48,868 bases of DNA, taken from the NCBI RefSeq assembly GCF_907164555.1, contig NZ_CAJQZC010000018.1, forward strand, positions 1 to 48,868, in the 5' to 3' direction. Below the pieces are notes generated by a model, which worked only from the letters and a program-made list of their open reading frames with translations, made no database searches and had not been told where the DNA came from. The stretch's first letter is position 1, and each line of letters opens with the position of its first letter. This DNA is from Paraburkholderia saeva (GTDB lineage Bacteria; Pseudomonadota; Gammaproteobacteria; Burkholderiales; Burkholderiaceae). Positions 16,707 to 25,024 of the stretch are shown in pieces. A program made the position numbers and the translations under genes.

Positions 16707-17232
16707 ATGCGCCTCACGTGGGCACGCTGCAGTGTATGCGCGCGTGCGTGCGGAAATACGTCGAACTACCCTCGAATCCTAGGAGCGATACATACCGAAG
16801 AAAAGTCGCCATTTCATATTGACTCTATCGCCCAGGCCTATAGTTACGCTTCCAGCCCCCCGGGCCGACTGATTGACACGCATGCGTTGGCGTGCGCGAC
16901 GTGACGGATCGTTCCTTTAACGCTCCGGCATGCTTGCCCGCGTCATTGTGCAAAGCATACCGAACGCGACCGATCGATTCCCCCCTCTCGCCGAGGGGGA
17001 GGGTTACCGTGCATCCAGGCCCGATGCGCCACCTATGGTGCGGGAGATGATCAACCTTCCCGGTACCGGACGTCCGTTTCACTTTACTTTCAATCCGGAC
17101 TACACTGAATCTGACATGCCCCTCCACCACGCATCCCCTGTCTTCCTTAGCAGATGTTTTTGTCGTGCTCCACGAGCCGAAGCAAGCCGGGTCGGTTCGT
17201 TTCCAGACACCACTTGAACGGGACGACTCATC
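16707..17232. other. 526-base intergenic region between divergent units
   Basis: The region separates soeA (leftward) from the amino-acid permease (rightward). It contains a stem-loop CCCCCTC-TCGCC-GAGGGGG at 16981-16999 and a candidate sigma-70 promoter at 17078-17106. A rightward ORF inside it (from about 16930) has no family features or good ribosome-binding site and is not taken as a gene. No riboswitch could be recognised. Confidence 0.35.
17078..17106 (+). promoter_or_regulatory. Candidate sigma-70 promoter for the amino-acid permease
   Basis: TTCACT (17078-17083) and TACACT (17101-17106) are spaced by exactly 17 bases. Each matches the sigma-70 consensus at four of six positions. The predicted start near 17113 would leave a leader of about 120 bases before ATG 17233. 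Confidence 0.4.
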
Positions 17233-18693
17233 ATGGCTGACACGAGCTACATGGCACGAAAATCCGTCGCGGATATCGTGGGAAGCGCTGATGTGGAAGG
17301 AGGCCACGCGCTATCGAAAACGCTCGGCGCCACCAGCATCACGGCGATGGGAATCGGCGCCATCATCGGCGCAGGCATCTTTGTCCTGACCGGCACCGCC
17401 GCAGCGCAGTTCGCCGGCCCCAGCATCGTCCTGTCCTTCGTGCTTGGCGGTATAGCGTGCGCGTTCGTCGGCCTGTGCTACTCCGAACTGGCGGCCATGC
17501 TGCCCGTATGCGGCAGCAGTTACACCTATACCTATGCGACGCTGGGCGAAATATTCGCGTGGATCATCGGCTGGGACCTGATCCTCGAATACGCGATGGG
17601 TGCCGCGACCGTTGCGGTCGGCTGGTCCGGTTACATCGTAAGCCTGCTGCACAACGTGGGAATCAATATACCGCCCGTTCTGGCGACCGCGCCCGGCACC
17701 CTCATCAAGCTCGCTGACGGGACGACAGCAACAGGCATCGTCAATCTGCCGGCGATCGTGATCATCGCGATTCTCACCACCATGCTCGTGCTCGGCACGA
17801 AGGAATCCGCACGGCTCAACAACATCATGGTGGCGGTCAAACTCGTCGTGGTGGTCGCCTTCATCGCACTCGGCGTGTTCTTCATCAAGCCGGCGAACTG
17901 GCATCCGTTCATTCCGGCAAATACGGGAGAGTTCGGCAACTTCGGCATGAGCGGAATTCTGCGTGGCTCGGCCGTCGTGTTCTTCGCGTTCATCGGCTTC
18001 GATGCGGTGTCCACTGCCGCGCAGGAAGCGAAGAAACCGCAGCGCGACATGCCGATAGGCATCCTGGGATCGCTGGTCATCTGTACAGTGCTGTACATCC
18101 TCGTCGCGGGTGTGCTCACCGGGCTCGTACCTTACGCGGAGTTGAATGTTCCGGATCCGATCGCTAAAGGCGTAGACGCCATCGGTCTCACCTGGTTCTC
18201 CGTCCTGATCAAGATCGGCGCGCTAACCGGACTGACCACCGTGATTCTCGTGCTCCTGTACGGGCAGAGCCGCATCTTCTTCACGATGTCGCAGGACGGT
18301 TTGCTCCCGCCTCTGTTCGCGCGGGTTCATCCGCGTCTTCAGACGCCTCATCTGAGTCAGATCCTGATCGGCACAATCGTCGCGATCGTGGCCGCGCTTA
18401 CGCCGATCAGCGTGCTTGGGGAGATGGTCAGCATCGGCACCCTGTTCGCCTTTATCCTTGTGTGCGGCGCCGTGATCTATCTGCGACGCAGTGATTCCGG
18501 TGCTTCACGCCCCTTCCGCGTTCCGGGTGTACCCATTGTGCCGGTTCTGGGGATCCTGTTCTGCCTGCTGCTGATGGCGGGACTGCCGCTCGTCACCTGG
18601 GTGCGGCTCGTCGTCTGGCTGGTGATCGGATTGACCATCTATGTGACGTACGGACGGAATCATTCGAAGCTGCGGTTTCCCGAGCGTCACTGA
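17233..18693 (+). CDS. APC-superfamily amino-acid permease (cationic amino acid transporter-like)
   Basis: The 486-residue inner-membrane protein has about 12-14 helices. TM1 carries the APC signature GAIIGAGIFVLTG, followed by FAGPSIVLSFVLGGIACAFVGLCYSELAAMLP and, in TM6, FFAFIGFDAVSTAAQEAKKPQRDMPIGI. It resembles the YhdG/CAT group that imports amino acids by proton or sodium symport. The gene stands alone, with no enzyme genes adjoining, so its substrate is not given by context. Confidence 0.92.
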   Translation: MADTSYMARKSVADIVGSADVEGGHALSKTLGATSITAMGIGAIIGAGIFVLTGTAAAQFAGPSIVLSFVLGGIACAFVGLCYSELAAMLPVCGSSYTYTYATLGEIFAWIIGWDLILEYAMGAATVAVGWSGYIVSLLHNVGINIPPVLATAPGTLIKLADGTTATGIVNLPAIVIIAILTTMLVLGTKESARLNNIMVAVKLVVVVAFIALGVFFIKPANWHPFIPANTGEFGNFGMSGILRGSAVVFFAFIGFDAVSTAAQEAKKPQRDMPIGILGSLVICTVLYILVAGVLTGLVPYAELNVPDPIAKGVDAIGLTWFSVLIKIGALTGLTTVILVLLYGQSRIFFTMSQDGLLPPLFARVHPRLQTPHLSQILIGTIVAIVAALTPISVLGEMVSIGTLFAFILVCGAVIYLRRSDSGASRPFRVPGVPIVPVLGILFCLLLMAGLPLVTWVRLVVWLVIGLTIYVTYGRNHSKLRFPERH

Positions 18694-18864
18694 GAACGAG
18701 GGGGTGCCGGCCTGGCGCTACTGCAATATTTCTCACATATCGATGAAAACTGCTCGTTTGGCGTAAAGGTCTCGCCTGCTTACACTCGTAAACGTGAAGT
18801 GTCGTCGTGATGCGAAGTTATTTCGTTTGCTCGCGACGACACGTGGACTATGAGGAGTGTTCCC

Positions 18865-19014
18865 GTGAGCATGACCTTCCTTGAAATTCCGGCCGTGGTG
18901 ATTATTTTGTCTCTCGTCGGTATTACGGTGATCAGGGCTTTTGCCTCGTCGCGCGCGGATACCATCGATGTGTTTATGAGGCGCGGCATGGTGGATGACC
19001 GCGAAAGAAACTAG
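18865..19014 (+). CDS. Small single-pass membrane protein (49 aa)
   Basis: A short ORF starts at GTG 18865, 7 bases after GAGGAG (18852-18857); an in-frame ATG at 18871 is the alternative (47 aa). The product has one hydrophobic segment, PAVVIILSLVGITVIRAFAS, followed by a charged tail with SRADTIDVF and MRRGMVDDRERN. It stops at TAG 19012-19014. Good ribosome-binding site, codon bias and membrane profile support a real small protein. Function unknown. Confidence 0.55.
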   Translation: MSMTFLEIPAVVIILSLVGITVIRAFASSRADTIDVFMRRGMVDDRERN

Positions 19015-19118
19015 AAGCAGGACGCGTTGTTTCGTTGATGCGCATGGCGGATTGATCTCCGGGTACTGCCGACGATGACACTGCATCGCCGATATGCCTG
19101 TTTCGCCGCGAAGCGACG

Positions 19119-19502
19119 TCACACGATCTTCTGAACCCATTGACTCCGCCAGGCCGGTGCTTCAAAGGGATCCGAGAAATACTGGGTCTCGTGAACGACC
19201 TTGCCGTTGCGGAACGCCATAATGCTTACCGTGTACGCCACTCGCCCCTGATAGGTGATGGTGTATTCCGTTATCCAGAGATCACCCTCCCCTTGAATTC
19301 GCCTGACTTCGAACCCGGAGGGTTTGCCTGGATGATGCCCCCGAAGCGCCTGTAAATTCACTCGCCCGACGATCCGCTCGCCTGACTGGGGATAGTCACA
19401 GACCGCATCGTCATCGTAAATATCGTGTTCTGCGTCCAGATCGCCGGCCGCCGACGCCTGCCAGTGCGCATTCAGGGCTTCGCGTATGCTTTCTTCCCGC
19501 AT
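19119..19502 (-). CDS. NTF2-like / SnoaL-fold protein
   Basis: The 127-residue protein has the NTF2-like pattern: an N-terminal helix pair (IREALNAHWQASAAGDLDAEHDIYDDDAVCDYPQSGER), then beta-strands with WITEYTITYQGRVAYTVSIMAFRNGKVVHETQYFSDPFEAPAWR. Family members include SnoaL cyclases and ketosteroid-isomerase-like enzymes, but many have no known activity. GGAG lies 7 bases before ATG 19502. It appears as a single-gene unit. Confidence 0.83.
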   Translation of the reverse strand: MREESIREALNAHWQASAAGDLDAEHDIYDDDAVCDYPQSGERIVGRVNLQALRGHHPGKPSGFEVRRIQGEGDLWITEYTITYQGRVAYTVSIMAFRNGKVVHETQYFSDPFEAPAWRSQWVQKIV

Positions 19503-19730
19503 GGAGTGCCTCCGGACGGCGTTCAGGCACGAACGCCCATGAGCAGAAAAAACGTCAACGTAGTCACGTCAGCTGGCCGCCTCGCAGCCCATTCCTTGCT
19601 AACGAAAACAGATCGGCTTCTTGATCGAGTCTGGCATACGAACTGCCGGGCCGCAGCGAAGGGTTCCTGCAGGGACAAGTCGCAGTGGGCCGATGACGCT
19701 CTGGCGAAGGCTGGATTGCGGAGTGCGTGA

Positions 19731-20162
19731 TCAATGGTACGTCGTCGTAGACGACTGCAGCTTCGTCAGCACGCCGCGTTCGAACCGGAACCAGCCTTGC
19801 GAACTTTGCATCACGACTTCATCGCCTTGCCAGAACACGCGCTTGACCGTCATGCGCTTGCCCGTGCGCTGCACAAGTGGCGGACGGTGGCGAAAATCAT
19901 ACAGGACCGGGCCGGAATCGGTTTGCACGAGCGTGCGCGTGACGGTGTCATTTGCGCTGCCGACGTCATCGAAATGCGCGAGTGTGGTCGCGTCGAAGCG
20001 ATCGAAAATTTCCTTGTCGAGCATCCCCACGAAATCGCGATCGACGCGCACGAATTGCAGATTGCCCGAGGGCGTCACGAGCGGACCGGACGCGTTGCTT
20101 TGCGCATGAACGCACGTCACGAACAAGGTGGCTGCGAGCGCAGCGAGGATCTGTTTTCTCAT
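19731..20162 (-). CDS. Small secreted protein of unknown function
   Basis: The start at 20162 gives 143 residues beginning with a clear Sec signal peptide (MRKQILAALAATLFVTCVHA, cleavage before QSNASG). The mature part is beta-rich: NLQFVRVDRDFVGMLDKEIFDRF, then VLYDFRHRPPLVQRTGKRMTVKRVFWQGDEVV and GWFRFERGVLTKLQ. It is probably periplasmic. The longer frame upstream of 20162 is not signal-like and is discounted. No family recognised. Confidence 0.65.
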   Translation of the reverse strand: MRKQILAALAATLFVTCVHAQSNASGPLVTPSGNLQFVRVDRDFVGMLDKEIFDRFDATTLAHFDDVGSANDTVTRTLVQTDSGPVLYDFRHRPPLVQRTGKRMTVKRVFWQGDEVVMQSSQGWFRFERGVLTKLQSSTTTYH

Positions 20163-20656
20163 GTCTTCTTTTAGATTCAGCGGCGTTTCCACGGATGGAG
20201 CCAGACACGCAGAAAGCGCAATACCCCGGCAACGGCGGTTCTGTCTTCGATCCTTACGATACGAACTGAGACGGGCGCACAAAACCGACTCTCGTTTATC
20301 CCCTATCGAGCAAACGCAAGTCATCGCAATTTTGCATTGTCATCGATCTGCCCCGCTACTTAATACGTTGAAAATAGCATTCCATAGACTAGACTGGTCG
20401 ATAACTTCCTTGTGCCGTCCAGCAATCCGAACGACCCTCCACTCCATCGAAGCCCAATAGTCTTGCAGGTGAATGGAGCCGTCAACATGATTGCTGGCTC
20501 CCTCCTGGCTTCTCGCTATTGACCGCCCAAGGCCGAAGGCGAAACGTTAGCACTGTCTTTTTCTTGCTGGCTGGGTCTTTTTCAAAGTTCATCCGGCACG
20601 CTTGCGGCCAGGGCGTCGATTGCGATCCTGGTTACTTCCCGTGAAAGGGGGCCACT
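20163..20656. other. 494-base divergent intergenic region
   Basis: It lies between the secreted protein gene and the HAF-repeat gene. A weak rightward promoter is possible at 20368-20395: TTGAAA, 16 bases, TAGACT. It would leave a leader of about 255 bases before the HAF gene. The leader contains several T-rich stretches (near 20550-20585). No small gene or clear hairpin was recognised. Confidence 0.3.
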
Positions 20657-21688
20657 ATGCAATCCGCATGCAAACTAATTAGCGATACGAATTATATTCG
20701 TCGAGCCCTGATTGTTTTCACCCTGCTCGCGGCCGTCGCAACCCAGCCCGCCGCGGGCCAGAGTTTTGTCATCAAGGATCTCGGCGCGCTTCCGGGTGGC
20801 GACTACAGCAACGCGCTCGGGATCAACGAGCGCGGCCAGGTGGTCGGCTACTCGATCACCGCGGGCGGGAACACACACGCTACGCTGTTTGAAAACGGGG
20901 TCGTGACCGACCTCGGCACCCTCCCCGGCGGCAGTTCCAGCTCAGCTGCCGCGGTCAACAATCGCGGGCAGGTGGTGGGTTATTCGTCCACCGCACGCGG
21001 GAACCAGCATGCCTTTCTGTTCGAACACGGGGTGATGACCGACCTGGGTACGCTCCCCGGTGGCAGTTTCAGCGCTGCTGCCGGGATCAACGAGCGCGGC
21101 CAGGTGGCCGGTTACTCGTCCAACTTACGCGGGTACGTGCACGCTTCCCTCTTTGAAAACGGGGTGGTGACTGACCTGGGCACGCTCCCCGGTGGCGATG
21201 AGAGCGAAGCTTTGGGGATCAACAATCGTGGCCAGGTGGTGGGCTACTCGTCCACCGCAAGCGGGTACGCGCACGCCTTTCTGTTTGATCACGGGGTGAT
21301 GACCGACCTGGGCACGCTCCCCGGGCAGAACTTCAGCCACGCTCAGGCGATCAACGATCGTGGCCAGGTGGTCGGCGTGTCATCGACCTCAAGCGGGTAT
21401 GTGCACGCCTTTCTGTTTGAACGCGGGGTGATGACTGACCTGGGGACGCTCCCCGGTCGCAACTACAGTAACGCTTTCGGGATCGACAATCGCGGTCAGG
21501 TGGTCGGCGAATCGGATGCCGGAACCAGCCCGTACTCCCCGCATGCTTTTCTGTTTGCCCACGGCGTGATGACGGACCTGGGCACGCTGCCCGGGGACAA
21601 CTTCAGCGAAGCTGTCGGAATCACCGGACGCGGCCAGATCGCGGGTAACGCCACGTCGCACGCTATTCTCTGGACACGGGAAAAATAG
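20657..21688 (+). CDS. Secreted HAF-repeat protein (probable extracellular repeats)
   Basis: The 343-residue protein begins with a signal-peptide-like segment (RRALIVFTLLAAVATQPAAGQ) preceded by a short polar stretch. From residue 41 it consists of seven tandem repeats of 44 residues (one of 46, the last cut short). Each repeat has the pattern DLGTLPGG..S.A..IN.RGQVVGYS......HAFLFE.GVMT. These are HAF repeats, probably forming beta-propeller-type blades. GAAAGGGGG precedes ATG 20657. The ligand or surface role is unknown. Its repeats are visible in the DNA as a 132-base period. Confidence 0.82.
   Translation: MQSACKLISDTNYIRRALIVFTLLAAVATQPAAGQSFVIKDLGALPGGDYSNALGINERGQVVGYSITAGGNTHATLFENGVVTDLGTLPGGSSSSAAAVNNRGQVVGYSSTARGNQHAFLFEHGVMTDLGTLPGGSFSAAAGINERGQVAGYSSNLRGYVHASLFENGVVTDLGTLPGGDESEALGINNRGQVVGYSSTASGYAHAFLFDHGVMTDLGTLPGQNFSHAQAINDRGQVVGVSSTSSGYVHAFLFERGVMTDLGTLPGRNYSNAFGIDNRGQVVGESDAGTSPYSPHAFLFAHGVMTDLGTLPGDNFSEAVGITGRGQIAGNATSHAILWTREK
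20777..21685 (+). repeat. 132-base tandem repeat encoding HAF modules
   Basis: Repeat units start at 20777, 20909, 21041, 21173, 21305 and 21437, then about 21575. Each begins with the codons for DLG(T/A)LPG. The copies are clearly similar at DNA level, for example around the TGACCTGGGCACGCTCCC segment, so copy number could change by unequal recombination. Confidence 0.8.
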
Positions 21689-21845
21689 CCGCAGATCTCC
21701 AGCCCCGCGTACAGGGCGAACGCGATCCGCAAATTAGTCACGTTCGCAACACCGGGTAAGCCCGGACGGTACCGTGCCGCGGCGCGGCGTTAGACTGTTG
21801 CAGGTGCTTCTTTTGCGGTTTGGCAGCTGTCAAGGAGACGCCGCC

Positions 21846-24800
21846 ATGAATCGCCCGCTGATCCGATCTCCCGTCCATGCGACCGGCAGGGCGCCGGCCG
21901 GACAATGGCTCAAATGGTTGAGCGTGGCACTCTTTCTGCTTGCGCTCGCAATCGCGGGGCGCCTTGCCCAAATCGAAATCAACACCTCCCGGCTGCAGGC
22001 GCACTTTCTGACGGAACTGGGGCGCGATATCGCCTTTACCGTCGCCGACGGCGCAAGCAACAGCATCCGGTTTCCTGCGAACGGCCCGTACGACGTGCGC
22101 CTCGGCTATGCGTCGCTTCCATCCTTCGAACAACGCCTGACTGCGCGCGGTTTTACGGTCACCGCTCAGGCACGTGATTCCGCCAGGATGGTTTCGCTGG
22201 CAGACGACGGCCTGTTCCTGCCGTACGACGAAAAGGATCAGGGCGGCCTGCTGCTGCGCGATGCGAGCGGCACCCTGCTTTTCAGCGCGCGGTATCCGGA
22301 TCGGGTCTATGGCAACTTCGAAGCGATTCCGCCACTCGTCGTCGACGCACTGCTCTTCATCGAAGACCGCTACCTGCTCGATCCGGACCAGCCGAACCGC
22401 AATCCCGCGATCGACTGGGGCCGGTTCAGTCGTGCGCTGTTCGATCAGGGCATGCGGGTGATCGACAGGCATCAGCCGACGCCGGGCGGCAGCACGCTCG
22501 CGACGCAGATCGAGAAATTCCGCCACTCGCCGGGTGGTCGTACCGCGACGCCGGTAGAGAAGCTGCAACAGATCGCCTCGGCGTCCGTGCGCGCCTATCT
22601 CGACGGACCGGAAACGCTGGTAGCGCGTCGCCAGATCGTCCTGCGCTATCTCAACTCGGTGCCGCTCGCGGCGAAACCCGGCGTCGGCGAAATCACCGGC
22701 ATCGGCGATGGTCTGGGGGAATGGTACGGACGCGACTTTGACGAGGTCAACCGCATCCTGAAAGCGCCGGCTTCCGCCGAATCGCTCGACACGCAGGCGC
22801 TCGCGTTCAAGCAGGCGTTGTCGCTGATGATCGCGCAGCGCGCGCCGTCGCGTTTCCTGCGTTCCGGGAGCATGGAACTCACGCGCCTGGCCGACAGCTA
22901 TCTGCGCCTCCTGGCAGCCAACGGAATCATTTCGATGTCGCTACGCGACGCCGCGCTGGCGGTGCCGCTCGAACTGAATCGCGCGGCCGCGGTTCGCCCG
23001 CCGGTGTCGTTCGTAACGCGCAAGGCCGTCACCGGACTACGCGCGCATCTGCTCGCCACGCTCGGCGTCCCGAGCTTCTACGACCTCGACCGGCTCGATC
23101 TGACTGCAACCGCCACACTCGACAACAGGGTCCAGCAGGCGGTCAGCGAAAGGCTCGCGAGCGCCGACACGCGCGAGGGCGCACGCGCGGCCGGCCTGTA
23201 CGGCTTCGAGATGCTGAGCACCCAGGACGATCCCTCGAAGATCGCCTACAGCTTCACGCTGTTCGAACGCCGCGACGGGGCGAACCTCGTGCGCGTTCAG
23301 ACCGACAGCGTGAATCAGCCATTCGACATCAGTCAGGGCGCGCGCCTGAACCTCGGCTCGACCGCCAAGTTGCGCACGCTGGTCACGTACCTGCAGATCG
23401 TCTCGGCGCTCCATGAGCGCTATGCGTCGATGAGCGTGGCGCAACTACGCAATGTGAAACCCGACAGAATGGATATGTTGACACGCTGGGCACTCGACTA
23501 CCTGTCGCACACGTCCGACCGCTCGCTCGGCACGATGCTCAAGGCGGCAGTCGAGCGCAAATATTCGGCGAGCCCTGGCGAGACCTTCTACACGGGCGGA
23601 GGCGCACAGACGTTTAATAACTTCGAAGCGAGCGACAACAGCAGTATCCTCACGGTGCACCGCGCGTTCCAGCATTCCGTGAATCTGGTCTTCGTGCGGT
23701 TGATGCGCGACATCGTGCACTACGAGATGGTTCAAACGGCCGGGCCGTCGTCGCAATGGCTCGACGATCCTGCCACACGCCATGCGTATCTCACGCGTTT
23801 TGCCGATCAGGAAAGCCGCGTGTATATGCATCGTTTCTACATGAAGTATCAGGGCAAGACAGCAGATGAAGCGCTCGCCATCCTGCTGCATGACGTGCGC
23901 AAGTCGCCACCCAAAGTCGCGACCGTATTGCGAAGTGTTGCGCCAGAGGAGCCGCAAGCGTGGTTCGACGAGCAGATGCGCGCCGCGCTGAAGCGTACGC
24001 CCGCAGCAACACTGTCGTCCGACGATCTCGCAACGCTCTTCGCGAAGTATGGCATCGACAGATTCAGTCTGAACGATCGCGGCTATATCGCGAGTGTCCA
24101 TCCGCTTGAACTGTGGACAGTCAATTATCTGCGGGACCATCCACGCGTGACCGAGAGCCAGTTTCAGGAGGCGAGCCGCGCTGTGCGTTTCACTGCGTAT
24201 TCGTGGCTCTTCAAGACGCGCTACCGTGGGACGCAGGATCGGCGCATCAAGCGCATGGTCGAATTGCAGGCCTTCGCCGGGATCGGCAGGTCGTGGCGCG
24301 CGCTGGGCTACCCCTTCGCGACGCTCACGCCGTCGTATGCCGCTGCGATCGGTGCGTCGGGCGACCGGCCTTACGCGCTCGCGCAGCTCATCGGCACGAT
24401 TGCAAGTGGCGGCAAGATGCTGCCCACGCAGACCTTTACCGAACTCGAGTTCGCGAAGGACACACCGTACGAGACGCGTTTCAGGCGTTCATCGACGACA
24501 CCGCCCGCCGCGTTGTCGCCGGAGATTGCCGATGTGGTGCATGGGTTGCTGCGCGACGTGGTGCTCGGCGGCACGGCGAAACGCCTTGCGACCGGCATGA
24601 CGTTCCCCGACGGACAGACGCTCGACGTGTATGGCAAGACGGGAACGGGCGACCAGCGCTTCAATGTGTTCGCCCCCGGCGCACGTCTGATCGAGTCGCG
24701 CAAGGTCAACCGGACAGCGACGTTCGTCTTCGTCATCGGCGATCGCTTTTTTGGCACACTGACGGCCTATGTGCATGAGCCGTACGCAGCGCACTACGCT

Positions 24801-24914
24801 TTCACGAGTGCGTTGTCGGTGCAGTTACTGAAGTCACTTGCACCGGCGCTGCAGCCGTTGCTCGAGGACGACAGGAATTCACCGGTGATGAGTTCGACGG
24901 GGAATGGAGGATAG
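21846..24914 (+). CDS. Divergent class A penicillin-binding protein / transglycosylase
   Basis: The 1022-residue protein has an N-terminal membrane helix (about residues 23-42), a GT51 glycosyltransferase-like domain and a transpeptidase-like domain. GT51 motifs are altered: FIEDRYLL keeps the catalytic Glu, GGSTLATQ matches GGST-x-x-Q, but the third motif reads EKLQQIASA where RKxxE is usual, so its Glu is Gln. The transpeptidase set is intact: GSTAK (SxxK), HSVN (SxN) and YGKTGTGD (KTG). It is longer than typical PBP1 (about 800) because of inserted sequence between the SxN and KTG regions. AAGGAG lies 8 bases before ATG 21846. It follows the HAF gene by 157 bases. Confidence 0.82.
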   Translation: MNRPLIRSPVHATGRAPAGQWLKWLSVALFLLALAIAGRLAQIEINTSRLQAHFLTELGRDIAFTVADGASNSIRFPANGPYDVRLGYASLPSFEQRLTARGFTVTAQARDSARMVSLADDGLFLPYDEKDQGGLLLRDASGTLLFSARYPDRVYGNFEAIPPLVVDALLFIEDRYLLDPDQPNRNPAIDWGRFSRALFDQGMRVIDRHQPTPGGSTLATQIEKFRHSPGGRTATPVEKLQQIASASVRAYLDGPETLVARRQIVLRYLNSVPLAAKPGVGEITGIGDGLGEWYGRDFDEVNRILKAPASAESLDTQALAFKQALSLMIAQRAPSRFLRSGSMELTRLADSYLRLLAANGIISMSLRDAALAVPLELNRAAAVRPPVSFVTRKAVTGLRAHLLATLGVPSFYDLDRLDLTATATLDNRVQQAVSERLASADTREGARAAGLYGFEMLSTQDDPSKIAYSFTLFERRDGANLVRVQTDSVNQPFDISQGARLNLGSTAKLRTLVTYLQIVSALHERYASMSVAQLRNVKPDRMDMLTRWALDYLSHTSDRSLGTMLKAAVERKYSASPGETFYTGGGAQTFNNFEASDNSSILTVHRAFQHSVNLVFVRLMRDIVHYEMVQTAGPSSQWLDDPATRHAYLTRFADQESRVYMHRFYMKYQGKTADEALAILLHDVRKSPPKVATVLRSVAPEEPQAWFDEQMRAALKRTPAATLSSDDLATLFAKYGIDRFSLNDRGYIASVHPLELWTVNYLRDHPRVTESQFQEASRAVRFTAYSWLFKTRYRGTQDRRIKRMVELQAFAGIGRSWRALGYPFATLTPSYAAAIGASGDRPYALAQLIGTIASGGKMLPTQTFTELEFAKDTPYETRFRRSSTTPPAALSPEIADVVHGLLRDVVLGGTAKRLATGMTFPDGQTLDVYGKTGTGDQRFNVFAPGARLIESRKVNRTATFVFVIGDRFFGTLTAYVHEPYAAHYAFTSALSVQLLKSLAPALQPLLEDDRNSPVMSSTGNGG

Positions 24915-25024
24915 ACCTGCAGATTGCCAGTTTGGCGCGGCGGACAAAATAGAACACTTAATTGCGCGTTCGCCCTGCGACGAGCGGCATGGTAGCGCCC
25001 TGGTCAGCGCCGCGCCTGGCGGAA

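Noticed and set aside
16981..16999. Riboswitch or terminator in front of the amino-acid permease
   Set aside because: It is a single simple stem-loop without a T-run or a conserved aptamer core, and lies upstream of the likely promoter, so it is not in the permease leader.
16930..17217. 95-residue plus-strand ORF in the soeA-permease gap
   Set aside because: No ribosome-binding site, no motif, and it spans the candidate promoter of the permease.
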